Below the pieces are notes generated by a model that ran no database searches, was not told the DNA's origin, and saw only the letters and a list, made by a program, of their open reading frames with translations. Both the position numbers and the translations under genes were made by a program. Of a stretch of DNA of 64,000 nt, positions 33,190-45,662 are shown in pieces (within the stretch, counting starts at the first letter, position 1; each line of letters opens with the position of its first letter). This DNA comes from Siphonodentalium dalli. Lineage: Eukaryota; Mollusca; Scaphopoda; Gadilida; Siphonodentaliidae. The DNA is taken from positions 8,471,814-8,535,813 of the forward strand of contig CP136063.1 of the NCBI GenBank assembly GCA_032622095.1. Direction: 5' to 3'.

Positions 33190-33985
33190 TCCAACCAATA
33201 AAATTCACTACCGAATAATGGCGAATATAGTCAAGGTAATATTTTTGCATAGGCAAATTTTAGTGAAAATCTCTTAAAAGAGAGAAAATAAATTTGTTTC
33301 AGGCCAAAAAAATATAAGATTTGATTCTCAGCCACTGCGGCAGGCTTCTCAACGGTATCAGTACTGGTAACAAAACCATGGGTACTTGGGACAATTTTCA
33401 TGGTACCAGTAGTAAGTGTTGAGTAATGTCGGTACCACGAAATAGTAGAATATATACTTGTGTATATGGGCATTTTTCAAAAAATGTGGCCGATTTGGGT
33501 ATTCAAGAATCAAAAAATTATTTCAACGAGAAAACATATTTTAGCCGCTTTTCGTGGTTGAGGGTATCCAGTAGATCAGAGGATAGTAAAATGCAACCTT
33601 AATCACCCCTAGATCCTGTCTGAATCAGGTCCAATGACGATGCACACACACCTAGTGTCCCTACTGTTGCCATCATGTTTTTCAATGTAAATATGATTTT
33701 GAGTGACATAGAGGTGGAAAATAACATATGCGCAACATGTGCATTGTGTGGTAATCAGAATTTGCAAAAATAAACACCAAAATATGATGAGTATAACGAG
33801 ATATGATAATGTATATGTGATATGCATAAATTTCCGATATCCAGGTATCGAGTTTTCTCAACATGGAATGGTGTGCATTTCTGTTTGATTATGGCCATAT
33901 ATATTTCCGAAGATTAAGGTAAATACTCCACAATTCTATCGGGATGAGGGAATCCAATTCATATTAATCTCGATACGACAGAAAA
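33190..33985. other. Anonymous sequence
   Basis: There is a local imperfect inverted repeat around TGGTACCAGTA (about 33350-33440). Otherwise I see no gene or element. Confidence 0.35.
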
Positions 33986-34989
33986 ACTCGACGGTAACAG
34001 ATGGGACAAGCCAATAACAGGAGAGACACTTGACGCAACAGAAGGGACAGTTTTATTATGAACATACTTGTGGGAACATTATTTCAAACAATAAAACAAA
34101 ATGTCACTTTCCATAAGTGAACGAGACCCAACTGGACCAAATGCGTACCAGACCTGGAAACAAAATGTATTACACGATAGTCTGATGCATATTAGCCTAT
34201 CATTTGGTAACAGGAAGGACACATATATACCAAATGTGACCAACAACACAATATAGTATGCGATCCGGCATAGGATAACTAAAAGCTAACTTTCTGATCG
34301 TCAAATATAGGTGCAATTGATGAAATTTATTACACACACGCCGCAATTGGTCTCCGGTAACAGGAAGGACATTAGCGTAACTATAGCATATTGGCAATTC
34401 ATATTTGTTGTCAGACTATAACCGTAGATTTATTTTTCGTATGATGTATTATTACAGAACTGTGTGACAATTTTAACTAGAAACAGAGATCACATACTGG
34501 TAATGGCATATTGATACAATACAGAGTGACAATAAGCAAGACACACATGAACATTGTGTTTAAATATAGTATTGAAATGATAATACAATAATACATTTCG
34601 CACGATGTTCATTGACATCATGCGCAAAATTTGATAAAATTACCTTCGTCCGACGCATACATGCGTACATCTGTTGTATCGTGAACAAAATATGTTTTGT
34701 TTGAAATTCCACTAATCAGGGGGAGGGATCAGGAAAAAAAATCCGGATGCTAGGCGCTTTTTTATTTTTCTGCCCTGTTGGTACTCACCACCCCCTAATT
34801 TTTTTCCCATTCTGTGATATGGATCCACCCCTCCAAACTGCTTCAAATGACTATTTACTCAGTTCTCATGATCTTATCTGATCAATGTTCCATATAATGA
34901 TTATAGAAGCATTTCTTCTTTTATTTACAAACAAGACTAATGTTTCAAAACAAGTCTCCAATAAATGTGGGCTGTATGGTATGCTGGTG

Positions 34990-35295
34990 GATTGACATTT
35001 AAAGTCCAAGATGGCAATGTTTGTTTGAAACAAATTTTGGGGAAAACATGGAGGCTCCCTTTTAGAGGTCACTTCGAAGATCCATATGAAGTTTTGGTGA
35101 CGATTGGATGAGAAATGTAACCTGCAAAGTGCGCTAAAGGATTTGGTCATACAAAGATTAAAATCCAAGATGGCTGCCAGCGGCCATATTTTTCATAAAA
35201 AAGTCATTCAAATTTGGCAACTCCCATCTAGAGGTGACCCCAGATCTATATACCGAATATCGTTGAAATCGGTCAAAGTTTGTTCTAACACCTTT
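34990..35295 (+). repeat. Diverged core of the satellite-bearing element
   Basis: It contains AAATCCAAGATGGCTGCCAG, GGATTTGGTCATACAAAG and ATCTAGAGGTGACCCC, recognisable as relatives of the core monomer in copies A-D. It includes an extra upstream half-unit with GAGGCTCCCTTTTAGAGGTC. No element ends are visible, so this is an old fragment. Confidence 0.6.
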
Positions 35296-35736
35296 GTTTT
35301 ATTTTATTATGTTTTTTAGAATATTCTATTTTTATTTGAAGAGTTCAGTGAAGAGTTCACATTTTTTAAAGAATCTATTTTTGTGTTGTTTTCATTGATT
35401 TCAGGTTGAATAAATCATTTTATTAGAACTATATAAATCTGAGCCTTTCGTGTCAATGTACATTGATAGATCCTTGATGAGAACATTTAGCAAGCTGACC
35501 TTTTTATTGCCACTTGGTGTCATCATCATTATTAACTGATGGTAAACTCAAACCCCCCTACCAAGAGTTAAGTACATACCTATTACATACATGTAATAGA
35601 AGCATTCTTAAAACCGTATGTCCCATCATTTTGAAGACAATTGATTCGAGGAAAAAAGTTACAGGGGAAAATGTGTCAGTCGGGCTGCTGAAAGATTCAC
35701 CCACCCACCCGCCTAGTGTTCGGAAAAAATTGCAGA

Positions 35737-35765
35737 CCCCCCCCCCCCCCCCCCCCCCCCCCCCC
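35737..35765. repeat. Homopolymer C run (29 bp)
   Basis: An uninterrupted C tract, preceded by CCCACCCACCCGCC. Similar runs occur near 9272 (C), 24941 (G) and 12158 (G). The length may be unreliable in an assembly. Confidence 0.9.
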
Positions 35766-37539
35766 ACCTGCTGTAACTGGCTTTAAAATAAATTTTGATT
35801 TGGTTACTAGACAGGTTTAGATTGAACAACTTCTGACGTCTGCAGCATGGCATGTGGTCATGTACAATGGTAGTGCACCTTTTACTACCAGTATGTTGAT
35901 AGCTAATATCCAGTTAACACCGTTTGCTCATTGCTATTTGTTAACACACGAGTAGCGGTCTCGTTAAATACTGATTATAGTAAACTCTGTATATTTCGTG
36001 TATGTCGTAGATTAATAATGGAATCGCTGCGGAATGATGGAGATACTTTGTTTGGAATTAGAATATAGTACCTTACAATTAAATGACTTTTCACATACAT
36101 GTACATGTACCTTGTGCATGACCGCAATAATTCAATTTCGTGAGTTTTTGAAATCATAGCATATCAGCAGGTCTACCAGCATCATAGCATATTAGCAGGA
36201 CCACTTGATCAGGTGTGTGTCTATATCTGACAGTTTACACGGGTTTGTGTTGGGCATGGGCATTGGCCCTAAGTGAATTTAGGTGAAAACTGTTTGATCA
36301 TTGCAAATGAGCACGTATACTTTCATTTACTGGATCTCAATCAAGTATAATAGAAAACATTCTATATCAAAATGAGTGTGTGGAAGACAGAAATGGAAGG
36401 CGTTCTGCAAGGAAATACAAATATATGTCAATTCACTGCCAAAAATAACAACTGTAATCTATTGTCAGTTGTCACTGCTGTTACCGCAATGTCTCTCCTG
36501 TTACCACATCCAGCATTATCTGACTGAGACAGGAATGATGAGTAAAATCTGTGAAAATATTGATGTTATAAGCCAGGAACCAGAGCATGGTGATGTCAAA
36601 ATCATTACGACATGCAAACTAATACTTACTCATGCCATTTTTTATAAATTTTGTCCATGCTGTTACCAAAGTGTTCCCTACTGTTACAATTTAAAAGGTA
36701 ACAGTAGGGACGGTAACAGTAGGGACGTTTCGGGTTTATAAAGGGGATTCCCACCGGTCGTCCATTGTTATGTAACAAAATGTATGTGTTGCCCCACGGG
36801 GATCACATTGGACAAAACTAAGAAGAGAAACATTTGTGTAATAATAAACTCACAGACCTGTATCTATCGGTAACAGTAGTGACACACACCCAATGTACTC
36901 ACCTGTCTGATGAATGATACTGTCAATTAAGGGCAAATTAATTGCACCGACCAGCGGATAACAGTTGTTTAGCCATGTGTATTGATGAGTAGTACTGGAA
37001 ACCAATTTGCACTTCCTCATTCGCCAATGCCAGGACTGTTGTATTATGTGTTTCTCTCTTGGTAACAGTAGGGACCACGAATCGTGGGACAGTTTTGTGA
37101 CCTAAATTATGTTACTTGACTTGGTAAAAATTGTGCATATTTTGTGATTTTATGATCAGGCGTGTTACATATGATGCAAATTGTCTAATAAAGTGGTATT
37201 TAATGGTCATATTTTATACAAAAATGTCTGTTTTTGGGTAGATTTCGGAAAATGGGACAGGCATAATTGGCCATTTTGGCCATATTACGAGCCTCTGGAT
37301 TGTAGATATATCAAGGAGCGGATGATATAGGGTCTGCAACAAGTCGATCCCATCCCATATTATATCTCAAAATAAAAAAATGTGATCATTAATAAACTTT
37401 TCTAAAAATAAATGGTGATGGACAGAAATAGGCCACTTTTTTGGAAAAATGCCCATATAAGCAATGGATAACTTGATTTAGATGTTAGTTACAGGCTACA
37501 GCATTAGCAAAACCAAATTTTAACCACTGTTGTTTCTAA
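35766..37539. other. Mostly anonymous DNA
   Basis: Apart from the dispersed GGTAACAG motifs there is no recognised exon. The 121-residue plus-strand frame at 36376-36741 includes translated motif copies and ends in an inverted pair of them, so I do not call it a gene. Confidence 0.35.
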
Positions 37540-39915
37540 ATGAAAGTGTCAATGACACTGTAGCTCAACTTGGAAAGGGAATAATTTAATGTATTACAGT
37601 CAATGGAGCGATTAGGAATGTGGAAAGTTGAATGTCTAATACAAGTTTATTGACATGAGGAGAAAAGTAAAATCCAAGATGGCTGCTGGCAGCCATGTTT
37701 TCGGTCGAATGACCCCAAAATGAGTCGTTCCCATCTACATGTCATCGTTAGGCCGTAATTAATTAATCTTCATTTTAGCGTTATCCGCCGCATTTCGTTT
37801 TTTGTCCAAAATAATACCGCATTTTAAATTATTATTGGTTCGGCAAGCGTCATTTCCATTGCACGATTAGTTTTCACACATCGGGCGATCGAATGTCATC
37901 GAAATACGCGATACCGGATATAACCGGCTGACCGGAACGTATATTTTACGATCGCGTTAGTCCGGAAGTGTTCGGTGGTTTCCGTTGGCATGGTCGCCAT
38001 TTCCCTTTCCACAATTCGATGTATGTCATGAAAGATTTAAAAAGCGCAAAATGTTGATAAAGTTACATATACCGGAACTCTAATGTGCATGTTTTAGTAT
38101 TAACGAAAGGCGAGGTAGTGACGATGTTCAGTTAATTGTGTTATTGTTAAAAGTGCAAACACACTGTTGGCAACATATAAATATGTTGTGTACCTCATGT
38201 AATATTAATCTTGGATTGTGATTGGTCAATTTATACATGCAATCATGCATATTATTTTTATATCAAATTAAATGTCAGACCGACACCAAAACTGGATGTT
38301 TAATACAAACACACATTGGACAATTATTCCATGTCTACTGTGTAGTTGTAAACATCCGGTTTCGGTGGTAGATAATTATTTACTTGTCCACCATGTGGTT
38401 GTAAACATCCAGCAGTACCATCCACAGACCACCGACTGCCTCGCCTAGGTAGACAGTTCACTAAACCCACCAAACACAATTATTAACTAGTTGGGGTGTC
38501 CATATAATTTAATATGTCTCGAAGGTATGACATAAATAAAAAAAACATTCGGTACACAAAATTGTCACAAATACGTTATTCATTTGGGGGACTGGATACA
38601 TGGGCTCCACCATTGATTGGATATTAACTCCATGAGGGGAATATAAACCCATGTATCTCGTCTGCGAAATGAATAACTTATAGTATACTGATACATCATG
38701 ACGTACGACATCACATGGTACAAATCTGTGGTCCACTGGTAGACAATGACTGGTTCTGCACTAGCTGCAAATTAAAAGCATTGCAAGTTTAATACAGTTC
38801 TGTTCTTTACTTCCACATTATACATAACCATGAAAGGAAGGCTTATTAGGCAATATATAGGTGTTTAATGGAATACAATGCATCTGATAGTACTCAATAC
38901 AATGCAGCGTATTCTCCATGTGAAAATAATTAATAATTAATATTTACCTCATTCCGCATTTTGTTCTGAGATCTTAGAATAACGCTAAACTGAAGATTAA
39001 TTAACCGTGGCCTTAACATCCATGACAAATTTTATGATGATCAGACTAAAGGTACGACCTGTAGCCCATGCTAAAGAATTTAGTCATACAAAGAGTCAAA
39101 TCCAAGATGGCTACTGGTGGCCATGTTTTTTGGCCGAATGACCCCAAAATGACTCGTTCCCAACTACATGTCATTATTAACATTCATGACAAATTTTATG
39201 ATGATCAGACTAAAGGTACGACATGTAGCCCGTGCTAAACAATTTAGTCATACAAAGAGTAAAATCCAAGATGGCTGCTGGTGGCCATGTTTTCGACCAA
39301 ATGACCCCAAAATGAGTCGTTCCCATCTACGTGTCATTATTATCATCTATGACAAATTTTATGATGATCAGACTAAAGGTACGACCTGTGGCCCATGCTA
39401 ATGGATTAAATTTCTGAATCCAAGATGACCGCTGGTGGCCATGTTTTTTGTCCGAATGACCCCAAAATGACTCGTTCCCATCTACATTCCAATTTCAACA
39501 GCCATGACAAATTTTATGATGATCAGACGAAAGGGACGACCTGTAGCTCGTGCTAAAGGATTTAGTCATACAAAGAGTAAAATCCAAGATGCCTGCTGGC
39601 AGCCATGTTTTTTGGCCAAATGACCCCAAAATTACACGTTCCCATCTACATGTCAATATTAACCTCCATGATGATGATCAGAGAAACAGTACGACCTGTA
39701 GCCCGCACCAATGGATTGCATTTTGAAATCCAAAATGGCCACCAGCGGCTGAATGACACCAAAATGACTCGTTCCCATCTACATGTCAATGTCAACATTC
39801 ATGACAAAGATCAGACCAAAGGTACGACCTGTATCCCGCGCCAAAGGAAATTTTTGACGGACGACGGACGCCAAACCATAGCAATAGCTCAAACTTACAA
39901 AGTAAGTTGAGCTAA
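37540..39915 (+). mobile_element. Satellite-bearing element, copy B
   Basis: The left end ATGAAAGTGTCAATGACACT and the arm GGAATAATTTAATGTATTAC ... GGAATGTGGAAAGTTGAATG are as in copies C and D. About five core monomers follow. The right end is ACGGACGACGGACG, then AGCTCAAACTTACAAAGTAA and GTTGAGCTAA. The first monomer is split by a PIF/Harbinger-like insertion (37751-39012). Copy C starts 47 bp beyond its right end. Confidence 0.8.
37751..39012. mobile_element. PIF/Harbinger-like non-autonomous element, 1262 bp
   Basis: The left end starts GGCCGTAATTAATTAATCTT and the right end read inward is GGCCACGGTTAATTAATCTT. Similarity continues through TTTAGCGTTAT (about 33 bp). It is flanked by TTA on both sides (37748-37750, 39013-39015), and excision restores the core monomer phrase GTTAACATCC. 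GGCC-type termini with a 3-bp TWA duplication are characteristic of PIF/Harbinger. No transposase or Myb-like frame is present. Confidence 0.8.
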
Positions 39916-39962
39916 TAACCAGTGATTACACTAGATGACAATATGATTCCCTTTGAACTTAT

Positions 39963-41134
39963 ATGAAAGTGTCAATGACACTGTAGCTCAACTTGGAAAG
40001 GGAATAATTTAATGTATTACAGTCAATGGAGCGATTAGGAATGTGGAAAGTTGAATGTCTAATACTAGTTTATAGACATGAAGAGAAAAGTAAAATCCAA
40101 GATGGCTGCTGACGGCCATGTCTTCGGCCGAATGACCCCAAAATGATTGTATCCCATCCACATGTCATCGTTAACATCCATGACAAATTTTATGACGATC
40201 AGACTAAAGGTACGACCTGTAGCCCATGCTAAAGAATTTAGTCATACAAAGAGTAAAATCCAAGATGGCTGCTGGCGGCCATGTTTTTGGCCGAATGACC
40301 CCAAAATGACTCGTTCCAATCTACATGTCATTGCTAACATCCTTGACAAATTTTATGATGATCAGACTAAAGGTACGACCTGTAGCCTGTGCTAATGGAT
40401 TGAATTTTGAAATCAAAGATGGCCGCTGGCGGCCATGTTTTTTGGACGAATGACCCCAAAATGACTCGTTCCCATCTACATGTCATTGTTAACATCCATG
40501 ACAAATTTTATGATGATCAGACTAAAGGTACGACCTGTAGCCTGTGCTAAAGAATTTAGTCATACAAAGAGTAAAATCCAAGATAGCTGCTGGTGGCCAT
40601 GTTTTTCGGCCGAATGACCCCAAAATTACTCGTTCCCATCTACATGTCAATATTAACATCCATGACAAATTTTATGATGATCAGACGAACAGTACAACCT
40701 GTGGCCTGTGCTAATGGATTAAATTTTGAAATCAAAGATGGCTGCTGGTGGCCATGTTTTTTGTCCAAATGACCCCAAAATGACTCGTTCCCATCTACAT
40801 GTCATTGTTAACATTCATAACAAATTTCATGACAATAAGACGAACAGTACGGCCTGTAGCCCGTGCTAATGGATTGAATTTTGAAATCCAAGATGGCCGA
40901 TGGCAGCCATGTTTTTTTTCCGAATGACCCCAAAATGACTCGTTCCCATCTACATGTCAATGTCAACATCCATGACAAATTTCATAATAATCGGACCAAA
41001 GGTACGAACTGTAGCCCGTGCTAAAGGAAATTGTTGACGCATCACACACGCACACACACACACACACGCACACACGGACGACGGATACCAAGCCATGGCA
41101 ATAGCTCAAACTTTACAAAGTAAAGTTGAGCTAA
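39963..41134 (+). mobile_element. Satellite-bearing element, copy C (most compact intact copy)
   Basis: This is the clearest full copy at 1172 bp. In order it has the left palindrome AGTGTCA-A-TGACACT, the arm, six cores of 155-165 bp, a (CA)n/(CGCACACA) microsatellite with ACGGACGACGGA at about 41041-41090, and the hairpin 41104-41131 (GCTCAAACTTTAC / GTAAAGTTGAGC, one-base bulge) followed by TAA. Cores alternate between a class ending AAGGATTTAGTCATACAAAG (about 164 bp) and one ending AATGGATTAAATTTTGAAAT (about 154 bp). Confidence 0.85.
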
Positions 41135-41479
41135 AAAGTCTATAAAAAGCATGTCATTGGATTTAGCAAAACCCACACAACAAGCCAGTCCCTAATGTCA
41201 TGAAGACTATAGACAGCAGAAGTTAATGACCTCTGGCCATCACTGTCATATTCATTTTATTTATGCAGTAGAGTGAGGCTTGAGATCAGATTATAAGAAT
41301 GTGAGACTTAAATAAACAAACACTGCACACAGCCCAGAGAACCCTAAACACTCTGTGAACCATGGTATTTATCTAATGTGAAGCTATTAAAGAGAAAACT
41401 CATTTCCAATAAGACACTGGCTGTGTAATAAGATCTCCTCTGCTAAGCTGACTGCCTGCAGGCATTAATTAGATTATAA
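41135..41479. other. Anonymous spacer
   Basis: No exon or repeat recognised. It lies inside the large intron of the Pro/Gln-rich gene. Confidence 0.4.
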
Positions 41480-42198
41480 GCTACTTGAATTTTAAATGGC
41501 CATAACTCTGTTAAAATATACCAGATCAAACTCAAATTTGAACCTGATCTGTATTTTTGGGTGAGGACCATATGTACCAAATTTGGTGCGGATCAAAAGA
41601 AAAATATTTAAGTTAACACAGCTTGGATTAAGTCTATTTAAAAACAAGAGCAGAAAGGGTTAACTAAACGATACCAAAAACCATACAGATAAAGAACGTG
41701 CTAAGAGAAACCTAGGTAAGAAATATGAGGCATATCAGAAGAAAATTGTTTGACTTAGATGCATCAGATAGCATTTGTGTGCAGGGTTAATTTTTTCCAA
41801 ACCGATCAACCGATCGATACCAAAAACTATACAGGTGAGGGGTGTGTCATTATAAACCTACATATCAAATATGAAAACAATCGGACAAAAAGTACTTTGG
41901 TTACAGCATCGGATGGCTCATGCCTATGTGCGGATGCAAAGTGTTAATAATTTCTAAACCGATCAACTGATCGATACCAAAAACTATACAGGTGAGGAGT
42001 GTGTTATCATAAACATGCACATGAAATTTTAACACGATCCGATAAAAAATATTCAAGTAATTGAATCGGAAAGCAAGTGTCTACGGACAGACGGCCAGAC
42101 GGCTAGACGGGCGGACGGACGGACGGACGGACGGACGAACGACGGATGGTTGATCCGGACGTCGGCATTATGTGTACCATACATGGTATGGGTACACA
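41480..42198 (+). mobile_element. Third microsatellite-hairpin element
   Basis: It starts near TGGCCATAACTCTG with a phrase shared with the block at 61370 (AACTC..TTAAAATA..CTGATC). Then come two or three diverged cores with CGATACCAAAAACTATACAG (41807, 41970; weaker at 41668). A (GGAC)n tract with variants follows at about 42083-42140, and finally the hairpin TGTGTACCATAC / GTATGGGTACACA (42171-42198, one-base bulge). The layout equals that of copies A-D with unrelated cores. Confidence 0.6.
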
Positions 42199-42269
42199 TA
42201 AAAATTCAAATTTACAAGTCCTACAAATATCATGTCTATTTTGTCGACCACATTTTCCTGAATCCAGAA

Positions 42270-44035
42270 CTGGAAACCATTCCTAGATTCCTTTAGTATT
42301 TTTCGAGTTGTGTGCTTTCAAAAACGCGAGTTTACCTGATTTTGGAGCCTTAATTTCACAGAATGAGCCAAATACCGTATTATATGGTTAATTATTTAAA
42401 AAACTAGTGCCAAATTAATGACTTTTTCACTGTTTTAGTAATTCCCTCACTAGATTAAACACAAAATATGATTAATATGTGCATCTATGAATGAGGAGAA
42501 TAAAATATTCTCAAACAAAATGTGTGTTCCATTGTATGGACTTAGTCAAATTTGCCTGGACACAGAACTTGTGTGATGAAATGCCATATTTGAGGTCATG
42601 TAACTCAATAAATTAATATCCATATGCTCTGCTTTTCTCATAACATTTTGAGAATACTAGATTGAAGAAATTGTGAAGTAATTTCCGAATACATTGGTGA
42701 AGAAAATAAAATTATGGTCCTATGAACTCTTAGTCTAGCCTCTTTTCCGAAAATGCTATTGTGGGGCGTTTTTGTCAATTTTAAAAGGATTTTAGGCATA
42801 TTCAGAAAAATTAACGAAAGTTTATTGTGTAAAATGATGTGATCTGTCCTCTTAAATCATGTTTTTGTTGAGAAAATAGTATTTCAATGGTTATACCAAT
42901 GAATGTCACTGGATTTCATTCATCATTATGGAAACTTACTCCAAATTTGAACAGCAGAACAATGGGGTAGGGGAAAGCATATCAACAAAAACTTCAAAAT
43001 TATGCATCTTGAAGCATAAAACTTTATATTAACAGCTTCTGCTTACATTGTTCTTTCGTGCATAATTTCATATTTCCTTTGTTTATGTTTATTGACAGAT
43101 CTACAATATTTGTTGTCATAATTTGGCAGTGAAATGTCAAATAGGCATTTTGAGATTGTTTTTATACAACATAACCATAAAATTCTAAATCAACGTCCGA
43201 TAACGTATTAAGCAGTTTTATAATGCAACAGGAATGTACACAAACTGGAAGAAAACAACATTGTGTCTGAAATGGCTGTAATTTGGTGATAAGATTGCAT
43301 TTTGTGATTTTTCCTACCCCTATACCAACGTTAAAATTTGGAGTCAGTTTCCTGAAAAATGAAAGAAATCTAGTGACATACTATGGCATAACCAATGTAA
43401 GGCTAATTTTTTATCACTTAGGTGGTGTGGGAGGAAAGTTCAAATAATTTTACACATTAAAACACCCATTGTTTTTTGTTTTTATGGCCCAAAACCTTTT
43501 AGAATGGACAAAAAAGTCTCAAACTGGCATCTTTGGAAACAAGCTAAGACTAAGTATTCGAAGGGCCATAAGTTGATTTTCTTAAATAATATCCCGTTAA
43601 TACCTTTACAATTTGTTCAATCCAACATACTTAAAAGGTTATAAGAAACGCATGGCATATGGGTATTAAATTATTGAGTTACATGACCTCAAATATTGCA
43701 TTTCATCACACACGTTCAGTGTCAGAGGCAAAATTGGCTAAGTCCATACAATGAAACACACATTTTGTTTGAGAATATAATCTTCTTCTTAATTATAGAT
43801 GCACATATTAATCATATGTTGTGCTTAATCTAGTGAGGAAATTAATAAAACAGTGAAAAATCCCTTAAGTTTGCTCTAGTTTTTTTTAATAATTAATCAT
43901 AAATAAGGCATTTTGGCTCATTCTTCGAAAGTGAGGCCCCGAAAATGGGTCGAAATCAGGTAAACTTGCATTTTTGAAGGCACACAACTCGAAAAATGCG
44001 TAATGAATCTGGGACTGGTTTTCAGTACTGGGTTC
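42270..44035. repeat. Large inverted repeat of repeat family G
   Basis: About 42270-42790 is the inverted counterpart of 43500-44035. Shared phrases include AAGTCCATACAATG, GTGCATCTAT / ATAGATGCAC, ACACAACTCGAAAAA and CATAGGACCAT-type variants. The right arm matches 6490-7300 and continues to about 44300. The 700-bp centre is AT-rich and non-coding. It could be a fold-back element or two copies inserted head to head. Confidence 0.7.
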
Positions 44036-44295
44036 AGGAAACTGAGGACGACACAATACACATCATATTTGTAGGATTGGTGAATTTGATTGTTTTTATA
44101 AACATCCATAAATTGATGATTTGACCAAATTTCCCCAAATTTATTTCACGAAATTCACCAATTTCGCTTTTTCCGATTTTTGCCGATTTTTAGTATGTTG
44201 TTTATGGAGGGTTTATGTACTTACTCCAGCAAAAAAAAATTCTGTTGCAATTAGTTCCGGGTTTGGCATTTTTTCTCATAAATGCACTGGACTAA

Positions 44296-45662
44296 ATGTT
44301 TTTCCAAGATATTTCAGTCAAAATACGAGGCTCCCATCTAGAGGTAAACGGATAATGACTCAACAAACGTTCACGAAAAACATTAACGACAATCAAACTG
44401 CATTTTCACTCACACAAAGTGTGTTTTGTGGATAATATCACAACCATACTATCAGTAATCTATAAAATTAACATATTCTTGAGGTAATGTTCATAATTTG
44501 GTAATTGTTATTTCTAAAGTGTAACCTACAAAGAAGGTCCACCAAACCTTTAACCAAACAAATTTCAAATAAATAATAAATGTAAATATCTGCCTCCCTC
44601 ATCACTGAAAAATAAATCCCAGAGAATTTTATCTGAAATGAACCATTTCTGCAGATGCCTTGTCTGCTATCAACCATAAGCACCTCCCACCGCTTAGTAT
44701 GCGTGGAAACAATATTGACACATGAAATTGCAATTTGATAATTTTGTTGTGATCATGATTAATACAATCATCTGAAATGCATTGACAATAAGATAAACTC
44801 ACCAGGGACAGGCTGTCCTTGAAACTGTGATCCAGGCTGCATAGGGGCATCAGCCATGAGAGACTGTGGCATAAACACAATCTGAGGCTGATACATGCCC
44901 GGATGTGGCATGTACCTCTGCTGCGTGTGTGCCTGTTGATGTGTTTGAGGCAACTGAGGGGCTAGATGAGTTTGTGATGTGAACTGGTAAGGGGCCACAG
45001 ACATGGGATGAACTGGTTGCAAAGACGTCGGCATATGCGGGCTCCGTTGCAATTGCGGATGACCTTGAACTACTTGTAGATAGTGCATATGTGGCTGCGG
45101 CATTCCAGAAGTTGGAAGATGAGCAGCGGAATGGTTCTGTCTCCCTGCCTCTTTATGTTGTACAGAACTTGGTGCTGGATGCTGTTTCAGTTGCTGTTCA
45201 TTCACATGTGGTGTCTGATTTTGGTTCACATACATAGGATTCATATGTGTCGGAGTAGTAACGACAGTCTGTGGGTCTGACATGGCAGACATATGTGCTG
45301 GTATAGGATATCCTTGAGCCACTGTGAAGAAATAACGAAAAAGACGAGACAATTAAACAAATGACCTTATTTAGATACCGGTATAATCAGTGCACATCGA
45401 GCCACTTTCTGCATTCAAAAATAATTTAGTAGCTTGAGATGTAACCTATCAGGGAGATTCTCAAATTTTACCACAATCAAGGAATTCAATTAATATTAAA
45501 TGGACATTTCTCCATTGAACTACTAAATTATGTATTTTGGGTAGCTACACATGACTGTAGATGATGTAGTTTGGTGATGATCGGATGAGCGATGTGGTCT
45601 GTAGGGTGTGCCAAAGGATTTAGTCACACGACGAGTTAATTCTAAAATGGTCAATGGCGGCA
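44296..45662. repeat. Duplicated unit 1 (contains exon copy 2)
   Basis: The block at 44296-44715 is repeated at 45663-46091 (period about 1367 bp), sharing ACGAGGCTCCCATCTAGAGG, AACGACAATCAAACTGCA and CTGCCTCC(C/T)TCATCACTG. The exon and its flank (44720-45560) match 58735-59700. The two units were therefore adjacent, and the second was later split by the 12.6-kb insertion at 46092-58727. The first 60 bp of each unit derive from an old core of the satellite-bearing family. Confidence 0.8.
44803..45321 (-). CDS. Duplicated Pro/Gln/His/Met-rich exon, copy 2
   Basis: A 519-nt exon between TTCTTCACAG|TGGCTCAAGG and CCCTG|GTGAGT. Both boundaries are phase 1, so the exon can be included or skipped without a frameshift. 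It encodes AQGYPIPAHMSAMSDPQTVV ..., then a long Pro/Gln/His/Met-rich stretch ending MADAPMQPGSQFQGQPVP. It has no stop codons. It is highly similar to the exon at 58819-59430 but has one copy of the 16-residue internal repeat where the other has three. Predicted to be disordered. No catalytic or structured domain is visible. I cannot assign a family. Such composition occurs in RNA-binding scaffold and transcription coactivator proteins, but that is only compositional. Confidence 0.7.

Larger units (their letters stand above)
33990..37075. repeat. Dispersed GGTAACAGTAGGGAC-like motifs
   Basis: At least nine copies or variants occur on both strands: near 33993, 34038, 34206, 34356, 36474-36508 (inverted pair), 36660-36690 (inverted), 36699 and 36713 (direct, GGTAACAGTAGGGAC), 36870 and 37060. 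Spacing is irregular. The gap 34400-36460 lacks them and holds a repeat fragment, a C-run and anonymous DNA. Confidence 0.55.

Noticed and set aside
35514-35786. 90-codon ORF with a proline run
   Set aside because: It is created by the 29-bp C homopolymer, and the mirrored glycine-rich frame on the other strand shows the same artefact.
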